The position numbers and the translations under genes are program-made. Under the pieces are notes generated by a model. That model made no database searches, was not told the origin of the DNA, and saw only the letters and a list, made by a program, of their open reading frames with translations. From positions 1 through 62,654 of the forward strand of contig DIYF01000165.1 in assembly GCA_002427745.1 (NCBI GenBank): a stretch of DNA of 62,654 nucleotides, read 5' to 3'. The first letter of the stretch is position 1. Every line of letters starts with the position of its first letter. Below are positions 41,672-50,571 of the stretch, one piece after another. This DNA is from Roseivirga sp. UBA6061. GTDB lineage: Bacteria > Bacteroidota > Bacteroidia > Cytophagales > Cyclobacteriaceae.

Positions 41672-43537
41672 ATGAGAAATTTTTTAATCGTTGTGATGGC
41701 AATGGCCTGTCTGGGCCGTCATTCCTTATCTGCCCAGAGTACTGCCGACCGGGCGAATATCAAAGCTAAAACCAATGTGGAAGCGCTAAAAGTTATGGCT
41801 AAAAGGCTTGAAGCACAGGCGGCTGAAACTGCGGAGCGGTTCGATTCAGTGATTGTCTACCAAAATGGTCAACGAGGGTTTCTTTCCGGGATTGATCAGG
41901 ATGGTAATCCTGTGTATGATCATGACGATAATTTCAGCGCAGCCATCACCTCGGGGATTGATAAAATATGGAGAGGAAGCAGTTTTGACCTCAGTGGTTG
42001 TGATATAGAAATTGGTCACTGGGAGGCAGGAGGCGTAGCCCTGGCAGGTCACAGAGAACTGGTGGGGCGCGTCACACATGCTGAATCAGCCGATGTGACG
42101 AGCCATGCCACCCATACAGCCGGCACTATGATAGGTACCGGTGTCAGTAACGGAGCAAGGGGTATGGCGCCCTGTGCCACTATCGTTTCGAGAAGAAGTA
42201 ATAACGATATTGCCGAGATGTCTCTTTTTGCTGCAGAAGGAGGTATCCTGTCTAACCACTCCTACAGCCGGGGAAATCCTGACGGTAATATCACGGAGTA
42301 TGGTCAGTATAATCAGGATGCCAGCGAACTGGATGAGCTGCTCTTTAATGCGCCTTACCTTACCATGAATAAGTCGGCCAGTAATACGCGTGATGACGGT
42401 GTCAACCAGGATGATCAGGGATATGATATCCTCTTTACTCTCGCCACGGCAAAAAACGCCATTGTAGTAGGGGGTGTGGATGATGTGCCGAATTATACCA
42501 CTCCGGAAGCGGTGAGGTTTTATGCATCCAGCTCCTGGGGACCCACGGATGACTGGCGTATCAAACCCGATTTGAGCGCCAATGCCGTTGAAGTTTTCTC
42601 GGCCGATAATGACGCCAATGATGCTTACGATACAAAGTCAGGCACCTCCATGTCCACTCCGGTAGTGACAGGTGCAGTGGCCCTGCTGCAGGAATACTAT
42701 CATAACCAGAACGGTGTTTATATGAAATCAGCCACCGTTAAGGCCTTGCTGCTGATTACAACCAGGGAGCTGGGTGAACATGATGGTCCTGACTTCCAGA
42801 ATGGCTGGGGGCTCCTGAATGCTGAAAAAGCAGCCAACGTAATTAAAGAGAACACCGATGGTGCTGCCATTCGGGAGCTGACTCTGCTGCAGGCCGGTAC
42901 CTATACCAGTACGATTCAGGTGAATGAAGCCTCCTCTTTCTCGTTGACTATTGCCTGGACTGACCCGGCCGGTATCCCGATCGTGGGTACAGACAATCAG
43001 TTTCCCGTACTGATCAATGACCTGGATGTAAGAATCTCTGGTAACGGAGAAACGTACGAACCCTGGGTGCTGACCCCGAACTCAACTTCAGATAATTTTA
43101 CAGCGGCTGCTTCAAAAGGAGATAACTTCAGGGATAACGTAGAGCGCATAGACATCGACCAGCTGCCGACAGGTACTTATACCGTTACGGTCAGCCATAA
43201 GGGAACTTTGGTAAACAGCATGCAGGATTTTTCTATGGTGATGAGTACCGGTGAGCCCCGGGTCGTGACTTCCCTTGGTAAGGCGCCCGATATAGCTGCC
43301 GTGTTGCTTTATCCTAACCCCTCTGATCAGACGGTCAGGCTTTCCCTGCCAGATCAGATAAATGCAGGAGGCTATCAGGTAACCATCGTGGATTTGCAGG
43401 GCAGAAGAGTGTATCAAAGAAGTTTCAATGAAAAAGAAATGGTCATCAATACCGCAAAGATGAAATCAGGCGTGTACATGACCTTGATTCAGGCAGGAGG
43501 TCTAACATTTAAGAGACGCCTGATTATTGAGAGATAG
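41672..43537 (+). CDS. Subtilase (S8) with T9SS C-terminal sorting domain
   Basis: A 622-residue secreted serine protease. I chose ATG 41672 (MRNFLIVVMAMACLGRHSLS), a cleaner signal start than 41663. The S8 domain covers about 95-390: His145 in SHATHTAGTM, Asn in ILSNHSYSRG and Ser in SGTSMSTPVVTGAVALL. At the place of the catalytic Asp the sequence reads IGHWEAGG (Glu118). After a beta domain, the last about 75 residues (LYPNPSDQTVRLSLP, ending LIIER) are a type A sorting signal for the type IX secretion system. It probably is a surface or extracellular protease. Confidence 0.9.
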   Translation: MRNFLIVVMAMACLGRHSLSAQSTADRANIKAKTNVEALKVMAKRLEAQAAETAERFDSVIVYQNGQRGFLSGIDQDGNPVYDHDDNFSAAITSGIDKIWRGSSFDLSGCDIEIGHWEAGGVALAGHRELVGRVTHAESADVTSHATHTAGTMIGTGVSNGARGMAPCATIVSRRSNNDIAEMSLFAAEGGILSNHSYSRGNPDGNITEYGQYNQDASELDELLFNAPYLTMNKSASNTRDDGVNQDDQGYDILFTLATAKNAIVVGGVDDVPNYTTPEAVRFYASSSWGPTDDWRIKPDLSANAVEVFSADNDANDAYDTKSGTSMSTPVVTGAVALLQEYYHNQNGVYMKSATVKALLLITTRELGEHDGPDFQNGWGLLNAEKAANVIKENTDGAAIRELTLLQAGTYTSTIQVNEASSFSLTIAWTDPAGIPIVGTDNQFPVLINDLDVRISGNGETYEPWVLTPNSTSDNFTAAASKGDNFRDNVERIDIDQLPTGTYTVTVSHKGTLVNSMQDFSMVMSTGEPRVVTSLGKAPDIAAVLLYPNPSDQTVRLSLPDQINAGGYQVTIVDLQGRRVYQRSFNEKEMVINTAKMKSGVYMTLIQAGGLTFKRRLIIER

Positions 43538-43566
43538 ACCAGCTTTAGGGTTATAAGAAAAGATTT

Positions 43567-44679
43567 ATGAGTATAAGATTTTTAAAAAGGCTGAGCCTCT
43601 TTTTCCTTGTTCCGTGTGCATTGCTTTCGTGTGGTGACCAGAAGGATGAGGCGGACATGGTGATCATGGCCTATTACGTGCCGGGGCAGGCTGATGCGTC
43701 AGATTTACCTTTAGAAAAGCTCACTCATATTATCTTCTCTTTTACAGAAGTGGTGGATGATAAAATGGAATTCAGAAGCCCGGGGGCTGAGCAGCGGTTA
43801 AGGTCTCTGGTTGCCGAGAAGCGTAATCACCCGGATCTTGAGGTGATGGTTGCCTGTGGAGGCTGGGGAGGTTCCGGAGGCTTTTCAGAAATGGCGGCTG
43901 ATCCCGCAAAGAGAAAGGCTTTCGTTGCCGATGCGATGAGCTTTATCAGGAATTACGATTTGGACGGGCTGGATATGGACTGGGAGTATCCCGGTTTACC
44001 TGGAAACAACAATCCGCATTCTCCGGAAGATAAAGAGAATTTTACCGCATTGATGAAAGAGCTCAGGGAGGCTATGGATGCTACAGGAAAATCACTGACC
44101 CTCTCATTTGCTTCTGCCGGCTGGGAGCGCTACTACGATTTTGTAGAGTTGAACGAGGTGATGAAGTATGCTGACTTTATGAATATCATGACCTACGATC
44201 AGTTAGGAGGAGGCTCGCCCAGAACAGGGCATCACACTAACCTGATGAGGGCTGAGGGGGCATTAAGGTCTGCAGAAGCCATTATAGACTTCTGTATTGC
44301 GCAAGGCGTTTCACCTGAGCAAATCGTGATTGGAGCCGCCTTTTACGGCCGAAGCTGGAAGGGAGTATCACCAATGAATAATGGCCTCTATCAGCCTACC
44401 AAAGGGGCCTGGAAAAGCGCTATTGTCTATCGTGATATTGCTGAGAACTATGTGGACAAAGCAGGCTTTAAACGCTACTGGGATGAGGCTGCGAAGGCGC
44501 CTTATCTTTATAATGCCACAGACAGTCTCTTTATTACCTATGATGATCCGCAGTCACTGGAATTGAAAACGGCCTATGTGCGTGAACACCAGCTTGGGGG
44601 AATTATGTTCTGGCAGCTCAGCCAGGATACAGAGACGGGTGAGTTGCTGAATGCCATAAAAAAAGCTGCCGAAAATTAA
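43567..44679 (+). CDS. Glycoside hydrolase family 18 chitinase-like lipoprotein
   Basis: A 370-residue protein with a lipobox (LFFLVPCALLSCG, Cys22) and a TIM-barrel catalytic domain. The GH18 motif DGLDMDWE is at residues 133-140, with Glu140 as the acid; other conserved pieces are SFTEV, CGGWGGSGGF, MNIMTYDQLGG, AAFYGRSW and GGIMFWQLSQDT at the barrel end. It hydrolyses beta-1,4 GlcNAc polymers (chitin) or related glycans. Follows the subtilase by 29 bp, so co-transcription is possible. Confidence 0.94.
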   Translation: MSIRFLKRLSLFFLVPCALLSCGDQKDEADMVIMAYYVPGQADASDLPLEKLTHIIFSFTEVVDDKMEFRSPGAEQRLRSLVAEKRNHPDLEVMVACGGWGGSGGFSEMAADPAKRKAFVADAMSFIRNYDLDGLDMDWEYPGLPGNNNPHSPEDKENFTALMKELREAMDATGKSLTLSFASAGWERYYDFVELNEVMKYADFMNIMTYDQLGGGSPRTGHHTNLMRAEGALRSAEAIIDFCIAQGVSPEQIVIGAAFYGRSWKGVSPMNNGLYQPTKGAWKSAIVYRDIAENYVDKAGFKRYWDEAAKAPYLYNATDSLFITYDDPQSLELKTAYVREHQLGGIMFWQLSQDTETGELLNAIKKAAEN

Positions 44680-44688
44680 TCCGGCAGC
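44665..44688. terminator. Weak hairpin overlapping the GH18 stop
   Basis: GCTGCCG and CGGCAGC form a 7-bp stem with a 10-nt loop, then CTTATTT. It lies between convergent genes and may end both. Confidence 0.45.
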
Positions 44689-44713
44689 CTTATTTCTCTA
44701 TTGAGTACGGAGG

Positions 44714-44968
44714 TTATTTCACCTCTTCGTAATCGATATAATCTCCTCCTTTGTAATCATCAGAGGTCTTATCTTTTCTCGATTGTTTTGGCGGCTGGTT
44801 TACATGCATACCACCAGTGCGACTATGCTGTTCTGCTTGTTGTCGTTGCTGATGAAAGCTTCGCTGTTGCGCTGCCCGGAAAATGTCGCCCAAAAAGAAG
44901 CGCAACACCGACCGGATGATCCAGACGAATACAACGAAGAATAATAAACCTTTTACTAGCACACCCAT
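44714..44968 (-). CDS. DUF4834-family small membrane protein
   Basis: An 84-residue protein with one N-terminal helix (LVKGLLFFVVFVWIIRSVLRFFLG) and a basic, Gln-rich tail ending DYIDYEEVK, the usual DUF4834 layout of Bacteroidota. It starts directly after the carB stop, so it is the second gene of that transcript. Function unknown. Confidence 0.83.
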   Translation of the reverse strand: MGVLVKGLLFFVVFVWIIRSVLRFFLGDIFRAAQQRSFHQQRQQAEQHSRTGGMHVNQPPKQSRKDKTSDDYKGGDYIDYEEVK

Positions 44969-44969
44969 C

Positions 44970-47783
44970 TTACCTGCTCAAATATAAATTCCTTTTTGCG
45001 TAGATCTCAAAGAAATAGTCATCCATAAGATCATCAATAAAGTAAATGGCCTCCCCGGTAGATTTCATTTCAGGACCTAATTCCTTATTTACATTCGGGA
45101 ATTTGTTGAAAGAGAATACCGGTTCTTTAATCGCGTATCCTTTTTTCACAGGATTGAAGTCGAAATCTTTGAGCTTCTTTTCGCCCAGCATCACCTTAGT
45201 AGCATAATTCACATAAGGCTCCTGGTAGGCTTTACCTATGAAAGGTACGGTGCGCGATGCCCTTGGGTTGGCTTCAATGATATAAACTTTATCATCTTTA
45301 ATGGCAAACTGTATATTGATCAGTCCAACCGTGTTGAGGGCCAGAGCAATCTTCTTCGTGTGTGCCTCGATCTGCTGCATGACAAAGTCTCCCAGGTTAT
45401 AGGGAGGTAGTACCGCATAAGAGTCACCAGAATGAATACCGGCAGGCTCTACATGTTCCATGATACCAATGATGTATACATCTTCGCCATCGCAAATGGC
45501 ATCGGCCTCGGCCTCAATGGCTCCCTCCAGGAAGTGATCGAGTAAGACACGGTTACCCGGAATGTCTCTTACCAGGTTTACAACGTGCTCTTCCAACTCA
45601 CGCTCGTTGATCACAATTTTCATACCCTGGCCACCGAGCACATAAGAAGGTCTTACCAGTAATGGGAAGCCCAGCTCTTTCGAAAGCTCCAGCGCTTCAT
45701 CGGCATCTTCAATAACTCCGAACTTGGGGTAAGGGATATCATTCTCTGCCAGCAGTTCTGAAAAACGGCCTCTGTCCTCAGCCAGGTCAAGCGACTCATA
45801 GCTGGTACCGATAATGTTGATGCCGTAGCGATCCAGTTTCTCTGCCAGCTTCAGGGCGGTCTGTCCACCAAGCTGCACAATCACACCTACCGGCTTTTCA
45901 TGCAGGATAATGTCGTAAATATGTTCCCAGAAAACAGGTTCGAAGTACAGCTTATCTGCTACATCAAAGTCTGTAGAAACTGTTTCAGGGTTACAGTTGA
46001 TCATGATCGTCTCATAGCCGCACTCTTTTGCAGCCAGCAGCCCGTGTACGCAGGAGTAGTCAAACTCGATTCCCTGACCAATACGGTTCGGGCCTGAGCC
46101 CAATACAATGATCTTTTTATTGTCAGAACTGTGCGATTCGTTTTCCTGATCAAACGAAGAGTAATAGTAGGGGGTCTGAGCCTCAAATTCCGCTGCACAG
46201 GTATCTACAAGTTTATATACTCTTTTGATGCCCAGGTCGTGACGTTTGTTGAAAACCTCACTTTCCAGGCAACGTACCAGATGAGCTATCTGTCGGTCGG
46301 CATAGCCTTTTTCCTTGGCAATTCGCAGCAGGTCTGCAGGCAGAGATTCTACCGTATATTTCTCAATCTGATGCTCCAGTAAAACAAGCTCCTCTATTTG
46401 CTGCAGGAACCATTTATCAATCTTAGTCTTATTCTGAATGGTTTTACGGGAGATGCCCAGCTTAAAGGCATCGTAGATATGGAAGAGACGGTTCCAGCTT
46501 GGGTTTTCCAGACTATCCAGAATTTTCGCCTGATCCCTCAACTCTTTGCCATCAGCACCAAGTCCGTTTCGTTTGATCTCCAGCGATTGACATGCCTTTT
46601 GGAGCGCTTCCTGGAAGTTACGTCCAATACCCATGGCCTCACCCACAGATTTCATTTGAAGACCGAGTCTGCGATCAGACCCTTTGAACTTGTCGAAGTT
46701 CCAGCGTGGTATTTTTACAATCACATAATCCAGTGCCGGCTCAAAGAAGGCTGACGTGTTTTTAGTGATCTGATTTTGCAACTCATCCAGGTTATAACCG
46801 ATGGCCAGCTTGGCAGCAATCTTGGCAATAGGATACCCCGTTGCTTTAGAGGCAAGTGCTGAGGAGCGCGATACACGCGGGTTGATCTCAATGCCTACGA
46901 TGGTGTCATCTACCGGGTTTACAGCGAACTGTACGTTACATCCGCCCGCAAACTGTCCGATACCGTTGATCATGCGAATAGACAGATCGCGCATTTCCTG
47001 ATACACGGTGTCCGGCAGCGTCATGGCCGGAGCTACGGTAATGGAGTCACCTGTGTGAACCCCCATCGGGTCAAAGTTCTCAATGGAACAGATGATGATG
47101 ACATTACCAATATTGTCCCTGATCAGCTCAACCTCATACTCTTTCCAGCCCAGGATACTCTGCTCCAGCAGTACCTCGTGAATGGGAGAAGCATTAAGTC
47201 CGCGATCCAGTAAGGTGTCGAACTCTTCAGCCGAGTTAACAAAACCACCTCCATAACCGCCAAGGGTAAACGAAGGTCTGATCACCAATGGGAAGCCTAT
47301 TTCCTGGGCTATTTCTTTTCCTTTTAAAAACGAAGTGGCTGTTTCACCTTTACAGACGTTTACTCCGATTTCAAGCATCTTTTGTCGGAATTTCTCCCGG
47401 TCTTCCGTGGTTTCAATCGCATCGGTATTCACTCCGATCATTCGTACATTGAAACGGTCCCAGATACCCGCCTTATCACAGTCAATGGCGAGGTTGAGGG
47501 CTGTCTGTCCTCCCATAGTAGGCAGTACCGCATCAATGTCATGCTTCTGGAGTATCTCTATGATAGACTTTTTGGTCAGTGGCTTCAGATAGATATTATC
47601 TGCAGTCACCGGGTCGGTCATAATGGTAGCGGGGTTGGAGTTGATGAGGGTAACCTCAATTCCTTCTTCCTTAAGGGATCTGGCAGCTTGAGATCCTGAA
47701 TAATCAAACTCACAGGCTTGCCCGATAATGATTGGTCCACTTCCGATTATCAGAATGGATTTGATACTGTTGTCTCTTGGCAT
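44970..47783 (-). CDS. carB: Carbamoyl-phosphate synthase large subunit, lacking allosteric domain
   Basis: Makes carbamoyl phosphate from glutamine-derived ammonia, bicarbonate and two ATP, for arginine and pyrimidine synthesis. I chose ATG 47783 (MPRDNSIKSILIIGSGP). The 937-residue protein has two ATP-grasp halves, each beginning with an IGSGP/LGSGP motif (IIGSGPIIIGQACEFDYSG; VLGSGPNRIGQGIEFDYS). Compared with about 1073 residues in E. coli, it ends at MKSTGEAIYFIDDL and AKRNLYLSR, so the C-terminal MGS allosteric domain is absent; regulation by UMP or ornithine would be lost. carA is not adjacent. Confidence 0.96.
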   Translation of the reverse strand: MPRDNSIKSILIIGSGPIIIGQACEFDYSGSQAARSLKEEGIEVTLINSNPATIMTDPVTADNIYLKPLTKKSIIEILQKHDIDAVLPTMGGQTALNLAIDCDKAGIWDRFNVRMIGVNTDAIETTEDREKFRQKMLEIGVNVCKGETATSFLKGKEIAQEIGFPLVIRPSFTLGGYGGGFVNSAEEFDTLLDRGLNASPIHEVLLEQSILGWKEYEVELIRDNIGNVIIICSIENFDPMGVHTGDSITVAPAMTLPDTVYQEMRDLSIRMINGIGQFAGGCNVQFAVNPVDDTIVGIEINPRVSRSSALASKATGYPIAKIAAKLAIGYNLDELQNQITKNTSAFFEPALDYVIVKIPRWNFDKFKGSDRRLGLQMKSVGEAMGIGRNFQEALQKACQSLEIKRNGLGADGKELRDQAKILDSLENPSWNRLFHIYDAFKLGISRKTIQNKTKIDKWFLQQIEELVLLEHQIEKYTVESLPADLLRIAKEKGYADRQIAHLVRCLESEVFNKRHDLGIKRVYKLVDTCAAEFEAQTPYYYSSFDQENESHSSDNKKIIVLGSGPNRIGQGIEFDYSCVHGLLAAKECGYETIMINCNPETVSTDFDVADKLYFEPVFWEHIYDIILHEKPVGVIVQLGGQTALKLAEKLDRYGINIIGTSYESLDLAEDRGRFSELLAENDIPYPKFGVIEDADEALELSKELGFPLLVRPSYVLGGQGMKIVINERELEEHVVNLVRDIPGNRVLLDHFLEGAIEAEADAICDGEDVYIIGIMEHVEPAGIHSGDSYAVLPPYNLGDFVMQQIEAHTKKIALALNTVGLINIQFAIKDDKVYIIEANPRASRTVPFIGKAYQEPYVNYATKVMLGEKKLKDFDFNPVKKGYAIKEPVFSFNKFPNVNKELGPEMKSTGEAIYFIDDLMDDYFFEIYAKRNLYLSR

Positions 47784-47825
47784 GGAGATAAGAAAAGGCT
47801 TAGTTGACTTAGGTATAAATTGGCA

Positions 47826-47855
47826 CAAAGTTAGACTGAAATGCTAATAATCAAA
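47826..47855 (-). promoter_or_regulatory. carB promoter (Bacteroidota type)
   Basis: Minus-strand TAACTTTG (47833-47826) fits TAnnTTTG, with TTTG (47855-47852) 18 bp upstream; 42 bp before the carB start. Confidence 0.85.
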
Positions 47856-47944
47856 ATCCACTGACATGAAATGACGGTCACTTTTTACAGCAGCAAAAAA
47901 ACGCTAAATTCATTATCCAATTTTGAACACAACTATTGACTACT

Positions 47945-48397
47945 ATGAAATGTTTCAACCCATTGACCAGGGTGGCTCTGTTGGTAACAGTGCTTTGTTT
48001 TTTAGGGAGCTGTGCAGCGAGTAATTCGTCCGGAGTGCCCGGTGCAGATGGTTCCACAACGGCTTCATCCAAGAAAGGTAAAAAAGCAAAGAAGGAGGAA
48101 TATAGTCCTGCCGGTGAATGGGCCTATGATGTGGAAACTCCTGATGGAGGGAGTTCCGGTACCATGACTGTAACCGGAGGGCCGGGTACCTATGAGGTGA
48201 TACTTAAAACTGATCAGTTTGGAGAAATAAGAGTTTATGATCTGGATATGACAGGTGAGAGCATGATGGGAAAAATTGATGTGGCCGGAGTTACCGCTGA
48301 AATGGAAGGAGATTTTGACGGAGACAGCTTTTCAGGAGCCCTAGTTCTGGGAGATGAAGTGTATCCGATAGAGGCGGTGCGTACCAGCAAAGAATAA
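47945..48397 (+). CDS. Small lipoprotein of unknown function
   Basis: I chose ATG 47945 (MKCFNPLTRVALLVTVLCFLG, lipid Cys about 23). The 150-residue protein has a Ser/Lys-rich spacer (GADGSTTASSKKGKKAKKEE) then a beta-rich domain with GEWAYDVETPDGGSSGTMTV and a Gly/Asp-rich pattern, compatible with a small beta barrel. Not recognised. The gene is divergent from carB and ends at the hairpin at 48430. Confidence 0.78.
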   Translation: MKCFNPLTRVALLVTVLCFLGSCAASNSSGVPGADGSTTASSKKGKKAKKEEYSPAGEWAYDVETPDGGSSGTMTVTGGPGTYEVILKTDQFGEIRVYDLDMTGESMMGKIDVAGVTAEMEGDFDGDSFSGALVLGDEVYPIEAVRTSKE

Positions 48398-48429
48398 TCC
48401 TGTACCTCATTTACGATAATAATCTAAAG

Positions 48430-48449
48430 CCACCTTCGGGTGGTTTTTT
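48430..48449 (+). terminator. Intrinsic terminator with UUCG loop
   Basis: CCACC-TTCG-GGTGG followed by six T residues, 32 bp after the lipoprotein stop codon. Confidence 0.8.
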
Positions 48450-48580
48450 GTTTGTCTCATTTTGGGATTTTTTCCAAAATAGAAACTTGTTCTCACTGCT
48501 GAATGGCTGTTTAGAGCTATTAAAGCGGTTTTTACAGTTTTGGTTCTGCTTTTGAAATACAATTGGCAAATCGAACACTG

Positions 48581-49027
48581 ATGAAAAACAAGGGGAAAAG
48601 TACCTGTCTGATATATCTGACGCTGACACTTGCTATGGTTTTATCGAACTGTGCCGGAGGGGATATCTCGCAAAACGGAATCTTTGAAAAGGACCACAAG
48701 GACCTGAAGCAGTCACTGGTAGGAAGCTGGCAACTTGTCGATCAGGGAAGTAAGGTTCCGGGCCCGGAGATGTATGAGTTTTACAAGGAAAACAAGAAGG
48801 TGAAGTTGAGGGTGCGTGGTGTAGAGCGGGAGATGGAGCGTTTCTTTTCGGCCGATGGCGTTACCTTCAGTTTTGAATATAAAATAGAGGATAATAAAAA
48901 GATTTATGTTCTGGGACAATTCCGGTCTTATGAACGCAGGGAGTTATTAGCTACCCAGGAGATGCCTGATGGAATGCATCTGTCGCTGTCTATGATTAAA
49001 AAGCAGACGGGTGTAAAGGCCCAGTGA
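48581..49027 (+). CDS. Lipocalin-like lipoprotein of unknown function
   Basis: I chose ATG 48581 (MKNKGKSTCLIYLTLTLAMV, lipobox LSNC near residue 24). The 148-residue protein contains LVGSWQLVDQG, which opens lipocalin-like domains, followed by strands such as KVKLRVRGVEREMERFFSADGVTFSFEYKI. It sits convergent with lpdA, separated by a strong terminator. Function unknown. Confidence 0.75.
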   Translation: MKNKGKSTCLIYLTLTLAMVLSNCAGGDISQNGIFEKDHKDLKQSLVGSWQLVDQGSKVPGPEMYEFYKENKKVKLRVRGVEREMERFFSADGVTFSFEYKIEDNKKIYVLGQFRSYERRELLATQEMPDGMHLSLSMIKKQTGVKAQ

Positions 49028-49088
49028 GATAGAGCTTTAATTGAATTATTGGTTGAGAATTTGGTTTGTGATTGAAGTTTATGTTGGG

Positions 49089-49117
49089 AAAAAGGCGAGG
49101 TGGTTCCTCGCCTTTTT
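49089..49117. terminator. Bidirectional terminator
   Basis: AAAAAGGCGAGG and its exact complement, with a 5-nt loop TGGTT; T-tracts of five on both sides. It separates the lipoprotein gene from the convergent lpdA. Confidence 0.93.
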
Positions 49118-49139
49118 AGTTTCATAAACTCAGTGAGTC

Positions 49140-50540
49140 TTAAATGTTAAGAGCGCGATTATCAGTCGCTGCCAGGCACGCTTCTTTAAAGGCCTCCGTA
49201 TAAGTCGGGTGTGCATGAGACATTCTTGAGATATCTTCTGCTGAGGCCCTGAACTCCATGGCTACTACGGCTTCGGCAATCATGTCGGCAGTACGGGCGC
49301 CAATCATATGTACCCCCAGAATTTCATCAGTTTCTTTATCTGCCAGTACTTTCACCAGTCCGTCAATGTCCATCGATGCTCTGGCTCTGCCCAGTGCTCT
49401 GTATGGGAAGGAGCCTGATTTATAAGCGCGGCCACTCTCTTTCAGTTGCTCTTCCGTATATCCTACAGCAGCTACTTCCGGCCAGGTATATACTACACCA
49501 GGAATCAGCAGATAATTGATGTGGGGCTTTTGACCTGCAATAGTCTCTGCCACAAAAACACCTTCCTCTTCTGCTTTATGCGCGAGCATGGCACCTTTGA
49601 TTACATCACCTATGGCGTATATTCCCGGAACACTGGTTTGCAGGTGCTCATCTACTTCGATCTGGCCTCTGTCATTGGTTTTAAGACCGGCATTTTCCAG
49701 TCCCAGCTTATCGGTATAAGGTCTTCTGCCAATTGACACCAGGCAGTAATCTCCTTCCAGAGTTACCGTTTCACCTTTCTTGTTCTCTGCACTCACGGTT
49801 ACCGTCTTGGCTGTGCTTTTTACTTCAGTCACCTTATGGCCCAGGAACATTTTAAAGCCCAGTTTTTTCAGTGACTTCTTCAGCTCTTTGCCCATGGTAC
49901 CATCCATACTGGGTATCAGGTTGTCCATGTATTCAACCACGGAAACCTCAGCCCCCAGGCGCTTATAAACAGAGCCCAGCTCCATGCCAATCACACCACC
50001 GCCAATCACGATCATGTGTTTAGGTACTTCCTTCAGGTTCAAGGCTTCGGTAGAGGTGATTACCCTCTTTTTGTCGAGCTTGATGAAGGGGAGCGTAGAA
50101 GGCTTCGAGCCTGTAGCGATAATGGTCTTGTCAGTGTCTATCTGTGTCTCTTCTCCCTTCGCATCCGTGATTTTAATCTGATGCTTATTCACAAAAGAGC
50201 CCATACCGTGATAAACATCGATCTTGTTTTTCTTCATCAGAAAGTCTACTCCGCCTGTCACCTGCTCTACCACTTTAGACTTGCGGTTGATCATTTGTTC
50301 GAGATTCACCTTCAGATCATTTAGCTCAATGCCATGCTCATTAAAAGTATGGGCTGCATTGTGATAGTGCTCTGAAGAGTCCAGCAGTGCTTTTGAAGGG
50401 ATACAGCCTACGTTAAGGCAGGTGCCTCCGAGGGTGTCATATTTTTCAATGATGGCTACCTTCATGCCCAGCTGTGAGCAACGGATGGCTGCTATATAGC
50501 CTCCGGGGCCTGAACCAATCACTGTTACATCATATTTCAT
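49140..50540 (-). CDS. lpdA: Dihydrolipoyl dehydrogenase (E3)
   Basis: FAD enzyme that re-oxidises the lipoyl arm of 2-oxoacid dehydrogenase complexes. The 466-residue protein has FAD motif VIGSGPGGYIAAI, redox disulfide Cys41/Cys46 in GGTCLNVGCIPSK, NAD motif VIGGGVIGMELGS, second FAD piece GIYAIGDVIKG, and the catalytic His-Glu in SHAHPTYTEAFKEA. Third gene of the odhA-odhB-lpdA operon, 31 bp after odhB, so it serves the 2-oxoglutarate dehydrogenase complex. Confidence 0.97.
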   Translation of the reverse strand: MKYDVTVIGSGPGGYIAAIRCSQLGMKVAIIEKYDTLGGTCLNVGCIPSKALLDSSEHYHNAAHTFNEHGIELNDLKVNLEQMINRKSKVVEQVTGGVDFLMKKNKIDVYHGMGSFVNKHQIKITDAKGEETQIDTDKTIIATGSKPSTLPFIKLDKKRVITSTEALNLKEVPKHMIVIGGGVIGMELGSVYKRLGAEVSVVEYMDNLIPSMDGTMGKELKKSLKKLGFKMFLGHKVTEVKSTAKTVTVSAENKKGETVTLEGDYCLVSIGRRPYTDKLGLENAGLKTNDRGQIEVDEHLQTSVPGIYAIGDVIKGAMLAHKAEEEGVFVAETIAGQKPHINYLLIPGVVYTWPEVAAVGYTEEQLKESGRAYKSGSFPYRALGRARASMDIDGLVKVLADKETDEILGVHMIGARTADMIAEAVVAMEFRASAEDISRMSHAHPTYTEAFKEACLAATDNRALNI

Positions 50541-50571
50541 GTGTTGTTCTATTTAGATGTTGTTTTGAAAA

